Origin: Hofstenia miamia
Taxonomy: Eukaryota; Xenacoelomorpha; Acoela
Reading direction: 5' to 3'
DNA: 64,000 nucleotides
Assembly (NCBI GenBank): GCA_004352715.1
Contig: SCFE01000015.1
Coordinates: forward strand, 2,758,414 to 2,822,413
The notes beneath the pieces are model-generated. The model made no database searches. It had not been told where the DNA came from and was given only the letters and a program-made list of their open reading frames with translations. This document shows, piece by piece, positions 21,256 through 31,130 of this stretch (its first letter is position 1; each line of letters opens with the position of its first letter). Both the position numbers and the translations under genes were made by a program.

Positions 21256-21401
21256 GTATCTCACCGTAGAACCAAATTGTTGTAAATATTATATTTGCTT
21301 TGAGACTATGAGGCTTGTGATGAAAAAAAACGCTCCGTACTATCAAGTGATGTAATTCAATGCACTTGATTATTTCTTCCTAAATGAAGTGAAATTTTTA
21401 G

Positions 21402-21524
21402 GTTGAAGAAAGACATATACTCAACACCTGAAAGCATTTTTCACTGAACTACGGTATTCCTCAAATGTGTCATGGGAAGATTTTGATTTTGCTGCTTTGT
21501 GTCAGTGGCTGCATCAAATGAACA
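21402..21524 (+). CDS. Candidate exon C of the same gene (copy 1)
   Basis: After an acceptor-like TTTTTAG the open frame reads YTQHLKAFFTELRYSS, then NVSWEDFDFAALCQWLHQMN. The exact 5' splice position is uncertain, because the frame has a TGA at 21,404 and a downstream AG (21,408 or 21,412) may be used. A donor ACA/GTAAAT after 21,524 leaves one base, which fits the two-base start of exon D. A stronger-looking GTATGT donor lies at 21,562. The alternating acidic and aromatic residues suggest a real protein, not noise. Confidence 0.4.
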
Positions 21525-21772
21525 GTAAATTAGTCAATTCAATATTATTGATAAACTTCCTGTATGTATTTTTCAATCATGCTTATGCCTATTGCATTAA
21601 TTGAATGTCCTATTAGCATGTGTAGATAGTGTTGCCTTGGTAAAGCTGAAATCAACTGGTTTAGAAGACATTCCATAGCTGTTGATATTCAAAAATAGTT
21701 AATAAATGCATATATTTTGTTGTCTCTTGCTTATTAAGTTCTAAGAACAAGAATGTAAGTATTGGGAAAAAA

Positions 21773-21830
21773 CTAGTGGCGTATTTAAGGGGGGCTTACG
21801 CAATGTCCCCTCTTCCCCTTTAGCTTTCAG
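21773..21830. mobile_element. hAT-like MITE terminus (copy 1)
   Basis: CTAGTGGCGTATTTAAGGGG followed by C-rich runs resembles the ends at 12,297 and 47,427. No partner end was seen. Confidence 0.4.
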
Positions 21831-22731
21831 CATTGATTTTTTTGGTTAAACATTAAAGTATTTCATGAAAAAAATTAAAAGACTTATGAACTAAGGTCAC
21901 AAAATTCACATTAACGACCAATTTTTTCAATATTTTGACAGTTTTTGGAATAAGCTTCCATGTCATTGAAAACTAAATTTGATCAAAATAGAGATGCTCC
22001 TATCAGAAATTTCTGAATTAGGAAAACGCATGCAATTACTGCCATAATTTTTGCTTGTTCGTTGGTAAAATGCAAAACTGTTAATTTTTTCATATCTACC
22101 TTAATGTAAGTGGACTGAATGGGTTCTGAAATACTTCACTTTCTACAATTTTTGAGACCTATTTGCAAAAATTCTGCTCAGTGATTAAGGAATTATTTTG
22201 CAAAAATTTAAAACAGGAATACCCCGTATCACCATAATTTGTCATATCTATTTATTTAGTTAAGCAATAGCCATATCATACAACTACTGTCTAGTAGTAT
22301 TAAGGACTATTATTGTGCAATTTCTTGCCCTTCCATGCTGAACGTTTTGTCACTGCAGTGGTAAGACTGCAGGCTGATACTGGTATAAAGACCTTTTAGG
22401 TCAAAATTTTGATTAGCCTTCAAATTTTGCAGTTCATAGTTGTAATTGGATTGAGATTTTCAAATCCGATTTTGGAATTTGGTTACAAAATTATATAACT
22501 TAAAAATGCAAGTAACTCACTTGATGTTTGATGACATTATTAATCGTATATAATGCAAAATGTAGCAATTCGAAGCTTCATCTTGCTGAACTCTGGGACA
22601 AATTTATCGTCCTTATTCCACCCAACTAAATATTACATAGGTTTCTGAAGCTAAATTTTTATGTTATTTTCTTATCATTATCGCATTTTAATGTTCTTTA
22701 TCGTCAACTAAATGCTAAATTTTACATGCAG

Positions 22732-22802
22732 CATTTGAACAAGAAATATCAATGGGACGAGATCACAATGCATGGAATTGGAACACATTACGCAATTTCT
22801 AA
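22732..22802 (+). CDS. Candidate terminal exon D of the same gene (copy 1)
   Basis: The acceptor TTTTACATGCAG precedes a frame that, joined in phase to exon C, reads FEQEISMGRDHNAWNWNTLR, then NF and TAA at 22,800. An alternative frame from the same acceptor stays open to TAA at 22,849 (HLNKKYQWDEITMHGIGTHY at its start). GC enrichment continues to about 22,850, so the alternative cannot be excluded. The splice phase favours the first reading. I do not recognise the protein. Confidence 0.4.
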
Positions 22803-23091
22803 ACAGCGGTGCGATTACCCATCCTCAAGTGCGTCTCTCAGTCTGTATTAAAAAAACCTCGTTATAATAGTTTAAAAAATTTTTGGAATAGGGAATTGGA
22901 AAAGTAAATAACTAACTATTTGAATAAATATTTTGATTTGTAAAATTTTGTTATAATATAATAATAACAAAAGTATCACTTACATGTACATGGATTTCAT
23001 TTGAATATTTGCGTAAAATGAATATCTTCAACTTGAACACTGTTTCAACCCGATTTGAACATTAAAGTTGCCAACCTGACTCGCCTTACAA

Positions 23092-23289
23092 CTATGCTGC
23101 AGTTACAGCATGACAACGATTAAAAAGGAATTTGGGAAGAATCGAAAAATGAATGGTTTGAGAACCTCTTAATAGTCCTTTGTAGCTTGGTCTGAAAAAC
23201 AACGCATGCTTCTGATACTTGTTAAGATAGCACTCAATGTTTTGACTTTCATCCTTCTTATGCTTGATGTGAGTGTATTTTTCAACAGG
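23092..23289 (-). CDS. Candidate terminal exon of an unidentified minus-strand gene (copy 1)
   Basis: On the minus strand a good acceptor (TATAATTTTTCAG) precedes 65 codons and a TAG stop. The frame starts PVEKYTHIKHKKDESQNIEC and ends FNRCHAVTAA. It has no internal stop, its codon choice is varied, and it is richer in G+C than the flanks. It would end about 290 bp from the candidate plus-strand gene, so the two would be convergent. Upstream exons would lie beyond the end of the repeated block, where the two copies differ. The family is unknown to me. Confidence 0.45.
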   Translation of the reverse strand, partial: PVEKYTHIKHKKDESQNIECYLNKYQKHALFFRPSYKGLLRGSQTIHFSILPKFLFNRCHAVTAA

Positions 23290-23481
23290 CTGAAAAATTA
23301 TAACTGATTTGTAAAACACATTCATTTCACATACTATTTTATAACGAATTTTCCTAAATTATTTTTTGAATGGCATTTGGGTTGGTTTGGGTAGGGCTGA
23401 GTCAGGAAAATATAATACATTTACTTCACTGGTAAAAGGGAAGATTTATTTACATATCTAGTTAAATGACGTATAACGAGT

Positions 23482-23492
<11 letters not shown>

Positions 23493-23515
<23 letters not shown>
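23493..23515. repeat. (TA)n array at the right limit of the 7.5-kb block
   Basis: The two copies of the large block diverge inside or just after this array. It is a likely misjoin point. Confidence 0.9.
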
Positions 23516-23519
<4 letters not shown>

Positions 23520-23704
23520 TTATATATCTGCATGTTTAAAGTTTTTGAGAAAAATATATAATTAATTTTCCAAAATTTTTTCAATTATTACAATCGATGA
23601 ACGGTTTCATATAATTTTACATAAACCATGCTTTTAGTTGTGAGATAAATGCTATGAATTAACATTCTTATAAACTCCAAACTCCATAACAAAGTATTCT
23701 AAAT

Positions 23705-24410
23705 TTCTAATTCGCATTGGCGAAGTGTTGATAGAGGAATCAACATCAGTAAAGAATCTTGTTGTCTTCCTTTACTCAAATTTAAAGATTAAGATACATG
23801 TGAACAAAGTTAGATTAACTCCATTATATTATCTGTGTATTTTGAGGATTCGGCATCACTGAGCTGTTGCAACAACAGCTATTCTAGTAAAATCTATTGT
23901 ATTCCCACATCTAGATTATGGAAACGCTCTTTTAGTCAGCTGCGCACTGATTTACATAAACACTTACAGTCCATGCTCAATTTTTCTTCAAGGGTAGCTT
24001 TTCGAAAACCAAGGAAGTGCATTGCTGAAGAAGTTAAAAATTTTACCAATAAAAAAGATAATTGATTATCTTCTGTACCGTTTATAGAAGAATCTATATC
24101 CAGGAACATACATATCTTCAATTATATACACCAAATCGTTTTTATTGGTTTCTTCAAAAACAATTCAACTGAGGGAGATGCTTCCTTATGTATTTTTGGC
24201 CTTTGGAATTTCTTACGATCCATTCTAAGACTTGAGGCGAATCTTATCATCCTTAAAAGAAATTTTAAGCAGATTTTGCTTGAGCGTGTATTTTATCAGG
24301 AGGCAATCTACTCAAATTTTGTTGGCGCAGTCGAAGCTCATCTGAGGTAATATTCGTACATCTTGCACATGCAAATATCTATTAATAAAATTATTATTAT
24401 TAAAAAATAT
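23705..24410 (+). mobile_element. LINE 3' fragment (CR1/Jockey-like), plus strand, degenerate
   Basis: Pieces appear in LINE order but with stops and frame changes: SVKNLVVFLYSNLKIKIHV near 23,750 (compare svkxLGvxLdxxLxxxxHv), SIVFPHLDYGNALL near 23,900 (compare SlvxphLDYgnxl), TDLHKHLQSM near 23,955 (compare xxLQxxQN), LWNFLRSILRLEANL near 24,200 and LKRNFKQILL near 24,260 (compare WNxLPxxxR...FKxxLKxxL). The tail at about 24,385-24,405 is a run of ATT units, a usual LINE 3' end. It is a 5'-truncated insertion. Confidence 0.8.
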
Positions 24411-25626
24411 ACCTTAATGAAAAGCCATTCCCGACTACAAAGTGATCAAACATTTTGCTAAAGAATAGGATCATTGAAGTTTTATCATATCCTATGAAAA
24501 TAATATTTCTTGCAATCCTAAACTGATGTGCTGAATTTTTATATTTGCTGTATTTCTTGAGTATCTTTGTTGATTCGATGATGTCCTTGTGTTCTCTTCT
24601 GTACTGTATATGACTTTTGTCTTACATTGTTTTTATATTAATGCCGCATATATTTATAAACTGCCTTGCCAATATTACAGTGATGATGTGTTTTTGGTTA
24701 TTATATAAATAATGTTAGTGAAATTTTACTGAAAAACAAGACATCATGATCAACATTAAAAATGCCGTAAACTCTAAATTATAGGGCTAAAATATTCCTT
24801 AACTGCAACCTTAGGAAATGTTCAGAATTGAACGACTTGTAGATCTTAGAAGAACGAATCAGTTAGTAGACTTCTTCAAGACTTCTTGAAGCATTCTAAG
24901 TTTTGCATTGATTATCTCATTGGCAATGCCATAAAATTGCAATCAATGAAATTCATAAAATTTACAGAATTATATAGGTTAATTCCTAATTTGAAAATAG
25001 CAAATACAGCAAGGTTTTAGTTTAGATTTCATTACTTAAATGGCCTTCAGCTTATCACAATTGTTAATGCATCACTGAAAAAGTAATTCATTGATTATAT
25101 CAAAAGCATAGCATTAAGATCTCCAAAAATATGTTTATAAACATGTAATAGCAGTAGACAATAATTTATTTTAGTAATTTTCTAATGTACCGAAAGATGC
25201 ATAAGATATTCCTTCCTGTGATAACTTAGTCAGAGCACTTTGTTAAAATGTTTGCCTTGAGGCTAAATTTATTCCACCTAACAATCTGAGACCAAATTCT
25301 ACTATGAATTTTTAAACGCCTATGCTATAACTCATGAACTAATAAAGATACTTAAAACACCACAAAAAGATCATTGTGTTCTCTTTTTTTTCCGAATTAA
25401 ATTCTAGTTTCCCAATGTTTTTTATCCAGAAAGCAAAATATTTTCGAGGAAGTTGTTGTTCCTATGTGCATTAGACCCACTGATTATCGGATTTTTCATT
25501 GAAAAAAATTATATTTTTAGATACTTCAGGCACAGTAATAATTCTTAGCACACAATTTCCCCAATTCCTGAGTGCGCACAAACCCATAGATGTGCCGATC
25601 TAAGGCTTTCCAAAATATCTTAACAG
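24411..25626. other. AT-rich DNA, nothing recognised
   Basis: No supported coding, repeat or RNA feature was seen. Confidence 0.5.
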
Positions 25627-25884
25627 GTTTTGATAGAATTTTTCAAAAGTGCAGTCAAAACTGTTTGTTACCTTAAGGTAACGCTAGTGGAAATAGAGTT
25701 AAATATAGAAAAACACAATTTGCTTATGACATCAGAAAGACTTTTCAATAATTGTCTTACATCTCTGGAATATCTTACCAATTTGAATGAACGTGCACAC
25801 TTGCTTCTAATGAAAAAATGGATGTGTCCCTTATGTGAAAAAATAAAAAATTATTTTTCAATTGATTATTACGCTAACCTTTAA
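25627..25884 (+). CDS. Candidate exon or short coding remnant, unidentified
   Basis: An acceptor (ATCTTAACAG) precedes an open frame reading VLIEFFKSAVKTVCYLK up to a donor-like CTTAAG/GTAACG at 25,677. The frame stays open to TAA at 25,882-25,884 and includes KKWMCPLCEKIKNYF with a CxxC pair. Either a 51-bp exon (25,627-25,677) or a longer terminal exon is possible. There is no family resemblance I can name. Confidence 0.3.
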   Translation, partial: VLIEFFKSAVKTVCYLKVTLVEIELNIEKHNLLMTSERLFNNCLTSLEYLTNLNERAHLLLMKKWMCPLCEKIKNYFSIDYYANL

Positions 25885-26808
25885 TGAAAATTTATGGATA
25901 TTATGTGAAGTTTAAGACCACATCTTAATTCTGGGATCTACAAATTCAACTTTGCTGCTCTCATAGCCTCCAGGACAACATTTTGGATTTTATATATAGA
26001 GTAGTTTAGCGAATTAAAATAATTTCTATATCATGTGCATTATTGTTATTAATTTTGAACATTATTCCTGCAAATGATGAAAACAAAATTCAACTCCTAT
26101 TTTATTTACGTATGACACATTGCATCATATCCGGCTGCCATAATTTATTCATGCTTCTAAAAGCAGAAGATTTGTTTTATACGGTTGTGATAAAAACGAA
26201 ATTTTTGTTAGCATTTTTATTTCAAAAAATTTCTTTGTGTCAACAATATTCTAACATTTCCATCGCGAAGAGATCGCATCGATTCTTTATATCAATCAAT
26301 CTAATTAACATGGGAAATTTAATACTTCCTTCTTATTACCAATTACGGTGTCTACAATAGGAGTTAAATCTTTAATACAGCTAATCATATTAGCTTCAGT
26401 TTATTAAGAAAATATGATTTTGAAATTTAAATTCAATATTTATTCTCTTAAATGCTTCTAATCTCAAATGGAATTTGCGCACATCAAAACTCAAATAATT
26501 TTTTTTATTTGATTACAGAGTGGAAGTTCGAATTCTTTTGGAATAGGCAGGGTGTCGCAGAAAAACATTTTGGTAATTCATACCATTTTTCGTAGTTTGA
26601 AGATTTTTTGCCTTATCGTATTTTGACATACATTTATTTTAATTTAGAAAAAGCCATTAGGTAAGTAATTACATGTAGAAAAGTCACTATATGTTTGACA
26701 TTGCAGGTATTTTTAGAATATACCTAAGAAGTAATTTAATAGTAGTGAAGAACTTAACATTTTTTATTAACAAATTAATTATATATAAATTAAATATATA
26801 TCTATGTA
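25885..26808. other. AT-rich DNA, nothing recognised
   Basis: The open frames at 26,043-26,360 and 26,691-26,897 have AT-driven composition and no motif. Confidence 0.5.
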
Positions 26809-26810
26809 TA

Positions 26811-27071
26811 CAGTACTGGCCAAAAGCTTGGAAACACTTTCCAAATTTAGAAATTTTTGTATTTTACACTAAAAAACGCAATGTAGAACCAATATAATAA
26901 CACAATGTAGAAACAATATGATAGCACCATGTAGAAAGTAAATAGTTAATTCAGAAAAACTCACTAATATTTTGTATGTTCGCCATTATTGGCCAAAAAG
27001 GCAGCAATGCGATTTGACATTGACTCGACCAGCTTTCTACAATAATCATCAGTAATCTCTGTGCACCATAC
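26811..27071 (-). mobile_element. Tc1-like transposon 3' fragment, minus strand
   Basis: After a TA, the sequence begins CAGTACTGGCCAAAAGCTTG, a classic Tc1-type terminal repeat. Inside, on the minus strand, lies the end of a Tc1 transposase. The element is cut off at about 27,071 with no second terminal repeat in view. Confidence 0.8.
26964..27071 (-). pseudogene. Tc1-like transposase C terminus
   Basis: The minus strand reads WCTEITDDYCRKLVESMSNR, then IAAFLANNGEHTKY and a TAG stop at 26,964-26,966. It matches the Tc1 family C terminus W-x-x-I-x-x-x-x-C-x-x-L-V-x-S-M-x-x-R, with a final G-x-x-T-K-Y. The DDE catalytic domain is absent, so this is a remnant. The intact stop and terminal repeat show that it is the true 3' end of the element. 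Confidence 0.8.
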
Positions 27072-27447
27072 CACTTAAATTTGCTTAGACCTATATTATT
27101 AGCACATGAATGAAATAAGGAGTTTCTACAACATATATGCTTCTTATTACATGTAGGGGAAGCAATTTGGCATCTCATGAGAATTGCTTAATCATGAACT
27201 CAATGTCTTTCAAATGGAACGGCTTAGCCGTAGTATATTTTTAGCTGAACGATCACATTACTAGTTTAGAGCCCAAATTCTATGCAGTGAAGAAGTCAGA
27301 AAATAATTATGGAAGGACAGGAATATTTGTGCTTAATTTACCTCTGAGTTTTTCACATATTAGTGAAGCTAAATTTCTAATTGTTCAGGTATATAAAAAT
27401 TTCAGATTTTATTCATAGTTGAATTTTCAAGTTGGATTAGAAATACA
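27072..27447. other. AT-rich DNA, nothing recognised
   Basis: No supported feature was seen. Confidence 0.5.
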
Positions 27448-27539
27448 ATGAGCCAATCACGACTTGACATCTTGATACACTAAGAATAGAAATTGAAGAA
27501 TCCGAGGAATCTGACTTAAATGAAATAGCAAATTTATAG
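27448..27539 (+). pseudogene. Possible hAT transposase C-terminal tail, frameshifted
   Basis: The frame MSQSRLDILIH is followed, after a stop and frame change, by RIEIEESEESDLNEIANL. Many hAT-derived proteins end with MSQxRLxxLxxLxIExE and an acidic tail, so this could be an old remnant. The match is short and no upstream domain is visible. Confidence 0.3.
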
Positions 27540-28081
27540 TTAATTGTAATTAAGGATATTTTAAAAAACATCGTAATTTTGATTTTGATAAATGTCGTTT
27601 TTGGGTTCGCATTACTCATAATTTGAATAAATCCCAGAATTAGGTTTAATTTTTTGGACATGAGTGTCGTAGAATATTCCAAAAAACCTAGATGTTGTTT
27701 CACAAAATGTTTGTGATTTTATGAATTTTCTTCAGGCCGACATCAGCATACAACTAATATTGAAAGTAAGCAATCAGAACCAAATTGTCTAATAAAAAGA
27801 ACTTTGGCTGCTTAGAATCACTGGTATCCAAACACTTGGTCTATCCTCATTGCCTTTGATTTGGCAAGCAAATAATCCTTCCACATTTTCTGCAATTATG
27901 GTTTTTGTAGTAATGCAGTTGAAAAGTGCAAAAATATAGAGGAAAGAGTAAGACTTACGTCCACTAATTTCTCAGTAATTTATTTTTCTTTTTGAAAGCC
28001 ATCCTGATGGCTAAAAAATTTTCAAGATATAAAATTCGTGAAAGAAAACTATCATTAAACGTTATATTTTGCAAATTAAGA
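27540..28081. other. AT-rich DNA, nothing recognised
   Basis: No supported feature was seen. Confidence 0.5.
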
Positions 28082-28082
28082 A

Positions 28083-28113
<31 letters not shown>

Positions 28114-28209
28114 TTTAAAATATTGTTGGGAGTAACTTCAAATTTTTCAGGGTAGCTTAGTTACCACTATTGCCATTTACTACCACATATATATATATAT
28201 ATATATATA
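28082..28209. repeat. (TA)n arrays at 28,082-28,109 and 28,187-28,209, the second at a gap edge
   Basis: There are two pure TA runs. The second ends at the 1,000-N gap. Confidence 0.9.
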
Positions 28210-29209
28210 NNNNNNNNNNNNNNNNNNNNNNNNNNNNNNNNNNNNNNNNNNNNNNNNNNNNNNNNNNNNNNNNNNNNNNNNNNNNNNNNNNNNNNNNNNN
28301 NNNNNNNNNNNNNNNNNNNNNNNNNNNNNNNNNNNNNNNNNNNNNNNNNNNNNNNNNNNNNNNNNNNNNNNNNNNNNNNNNNNNNNNNNNNNNNNNNNNN
28401 NNNNNNNNNNNNNNNNNNNNNNNNNNNNNNNNNNNNNNNNNNNNNNNNNNNNNNNNNNNNNNNNNNNNNNNNNNNNNNNNNNNNNNNNNNNNNNNNNNNN
28501 NNNNNNNNNNNNNNNNNNNNNNNNNNNNNNNNNNNNNNNNNNNNNNNNNNNNNNNNNNNNNNNNNNNNNNNNNNNNNNNNNNNNNNNNNNNNNNNNNNNN
28601 NNNNNNNNNNNNNNNNNNNNNNNNNNNNNNNNNNNNNNNNNNNNNNNNNNNNNNNNNNNNNNNNNNNNNNNNNNNNNNNNNNNNNNNNNNNNNNNNNNNN
28701 NNNNNNNNNNNNNNNNNNNNNNNNNNNNNNNNNNNNNNNNNNNNNNNNNNNNNNNNNNNNNNNNNNNNNNNNNNNNNNNNNNNNNNNNNNNNNNNNNNNN
28801 NNNNNNNNNNNNNNNNNNNNNNNNNNNNNNNNNNNNNNNNNNNNNNNNNNNNNNNNNNNNNNNNNNNNNNNNNNNNNNNNNNNNNNNNNNNNNNNNNNNN
28901 NNNNNNNNNNNNNNNNNNNNNNNNNNNNNNNNNNNNNNNNNNNNNNNNNNNNNNNNNNNNNNNNNNNNNNNNNNNNNNNNNNNNNNNNNNNNNNNNNNNN
29001 NNNNNNNNNNNNNNNNNNNNNNNNNNNNNNNNNNNNNNNNNNNNNNNNNNNNNNNNNNNNNNNNNNNNNNNNNNNNNNNNNNNNNNNNNNNNNNNNNNNN
29101 NNNNNNNNNNNNNNNNNNNNNNNNNNNNNNNNNNNNNNNNNNNNNNNNNNNNNNNNNNNNNNNNNNNNNNNNNNNNNNNNNNNNNNNNNNNNNNNNNNNN
29201 NNNNNNNNN
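28210..29209. other. Assembly gap of exactly 1,000 N
   Basis: The left flank is a TA array. The right flank begins inside a LINE coding sequence. Confidence 0.95.
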
Positions 29210-29338
29210 AAGAAGCATACGAGATACTTGGAGGAGTTGGGAGTACCAAAGTGGGGAGGAGCGGTAGCTCAGAAGGCAGCATTGTTAGGAACAGCTAGAG
29301 TCCTGAGGAAAGCTCTCAGACTCCCTGGGAACTGGTGA
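29210..29338 (+). pseudogene. R2-like LINE protein C terminus with intact end
   Basis: Forty-two codons and TGA read KKHTRYLEELGVPKWGG, then KAALLGTARVLRKALRLPG and NW. KtaLLGtARiLRKvL is the usual C terminus of a widespread LINE family whose proteins end with a restriction-like endonuclease domain. Compared with the copy at 56,803-57,189, this one keeps eight bases (AGAGTCCT) that are missing there, so it has the canonical end. The upstream part is lost in the gap. Confidence 0.75.
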
Positions 29339-29395
29339 GTTCCCCGAGCTGAGAGGGATACCAGCATGAAGCTGTGAGATGCAAGGATAATAATA
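29210..29395 (+). mobile_element. R2-like LINE 3' end, copy E1
   Basis: The sequence leaves the gap inside a coding frame and ends with a short ATAATAATAATAAG tail at about 29,388-29,401. It shares about 150 bp of close similarity with 57,026-57,180. Confidence 0.75.
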
Positions 29396-29401
29396 ATAAG
29401 T

Positions 29402-30206
29402 TGAACAAAAAAACCACTCATAAAATGAGCGGATATTGAGAATATGTTTATTAAGGGTTATGATCCTCAAGAAAACTTGGAAGTTATCACCAAATCTCAC
29501 TAAAAAAGCTCCACAACTTTTTGAATAATAACTAAAAGCATAAAAGGAGGAGACGAAAATTCCTACATCGCAGACCGAATAGTGTTAAGCACCTACTTAG
29601 TTTTTTAAAATATAATTGTCAAATTTCCACTGCTTCAATCTAGTTAAAAATTAATTTTACAAGAATAAAGAATTTTTAACAGCATTTAAAACTAGAATTT
29701 TATATACATTAAGTAATTTCTTAAGTTTTGCTAAATTGTCTTTTAAAATGCTTGTTATATGATTTTTTTTCAAGGAATCTGTTTAACAATATTACATATA
29801 TCTATCTACAATTTCTTTTTTAATGGATAAAATATAAATTAAGTAACAAAGTGGACTTTAAGTATGTTCATTTCCTATGTTCTATGATCTCTGAACGATG
29901 AGTGACTGATGTAATTTTAATGCAGATTTTAACTTGACTATTTATGTAAAATTGATATTATTTGCTACTATGATCAAGTTGGTAATCTCTGAAATAATGC
30001 ATTTTTGTGTAATTAAAATTCGATTGGTTACTTGATTAATTACTTCCAAAATGAGATATATTAATGCTTAGAATTCTTAATTTCCCACTAGAATTGAAAT
30101 GTTACAGAGAAAGATAAACCATATCGAAATTAATAGTACAGCTCTATTACCCAACATTTGTTATCTCACCATTTTTTTATTTTAGAATATTTAAATTTGA
30201 TAATAC
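29402..30206. other. AT-rich DNA, nothing recognised
   Basis: No supported feature was seen. Confidence 0.5.
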
Positions 30207-30363
30207 CTGATAAATTACAACAGTGACCTATTCTAAGTTCCCGAAATGCATATTCCAGATAAATTGGCAATATCTCTGAATCTTTGATGAAAACCCAACG
30301 ACAGAAATTTACTACTTTATGTGCAATACTATCTTGTCCCTTGATAGGCATGTGGAGACGATT
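30207..30363 (-). CDS. Candidate internal exon, minus strand, unidentified
   Basis: On the minus strand, after a weak acceptor (ACATTTGTAAG), 52 codons run without a stop to a good donor TTATCAG/GTATTA. They read NRLHMPIKGQDSIAHKVVNF, then CRWVFIKDSEILPIYLEYAF and RELRIGHCCNLS. The exon is 157 nt and would leave one extra base. Composition is strikingly protein-like against the AT-rich background. It could belong to the same gene as the terminal exon at 23,092-23,289, 7 kb downstream on the same strand, but a gap and repeats lie between. Confidence 0.45.
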
Positions 30364-30868
30364 CTTACAAATGTTAATTATTTATTTTCAAAGACATCTG
30401 CTCCTATGTCTACCCAACAAGATCGCCACCAAAGATGCGCTGCATGCCTCACAAAATTTCTAAAGCAAATATATGCATAAAAGTCGCTTTAATGTGTTCT
30501 CTTGAGTAGTTTAATTACGTCTCTTAATAAATTTCAACAGAAACTATGATATTATGTACATTCGTTTATGAATGTCCAAGTAATAGATTTATAAATTGCA
30601 AATATATTATTAGTATATAAACTTCTTTTGGGGATCCCTAAAATTATCAATCGAAATTACATCAAAGCTAAATTCAAATCATGTAAAAGCTGTTAATATA
30701 TTCACTAGTTGTAGCATATTCCTAGGAAAATATCATTCAAAATTAAAAAGCATAGCTCAAGAGTCGAATCTTTGTCATAACAGCTAGAGAAAGAAATTTG
30801 GCACCGATTAACTCGGTTTCCACACGACATACAGATATCGAATATGGACACAATGTAAAAACATAGTG

Positions 30869-30870
<2 letters not shown>
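30364..30870. other. AT-rich DNA, nothing recognised
   Basis: A slightly GC-richer patch near 30,420-30,460 is open in two minus frames. I cannot show that it is coding. Confidence 0.45.
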
Positions 30871-30903
<33 letters not shown>

Positions 30904-30963
30904 CAAATACTACAAACTAAACCATAAATTTAAAAATACAGTACAATTAAAAACACAAGATAT
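30871..30963. repeat. (TA)n plus a third copy of the LINE 3' end found at 16,035 and 34,375
   Basis: After the TA array, the 60 bases from CAAATACTACAAACTAAACC onward repeat the start of the 7.5-kb block, then stop at a gap. This is either another truncated LINE copy or the same contig end used again. Confidence 0.85.
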
Positions 30964-30995
30964 NNNNNNNNNNNNNNNNNNNNNNNNNNNNNNNN
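30964..30995. other. Assembly gap of 32 N
   Basis: It separates a LINE 3' end from another TA array. Confidence 0.95.
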
Positions 30996-31031
<36 letters not shown>

Positions 31032-31130
31032 CGGGCTTTGGATACAAAATTTTAAAATATCTACAAGGCACTAGATACAAAAAAATATATACGGGCGCAA
31101 GATACTATGGCGGAGGGTGCTGGATACGGG
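30996..31130. repeat. (TA)n followed by four G-rich GATAC motifs
   Basis: After the TA array, GGGCTTTGGATAC (31,033), AGGCACTAGATAC (31,066), GGGCGCAAGATAC (31,093) and GGGTGCTGGATAC (31,115) form an irregular series of related 13-mers. They could be subterminal repeats of an unidentified DNA transposon. Confidence 0.5.

Larger units (their letters stand above)
16008..23515. repeat. 7.5-kb block, copy 1 (recurs at 34,348-41,860)
   Basis: Every ORF and repeat I compared recurs at an offset of 18,340 before the N at 17,046 and 18,338 after it. The left limit is the gap and the right limit is a TA array, after which the copies diverge. The copies share an N at the same place, which points to re-use of the same contigs. 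Confidence 0.9.
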
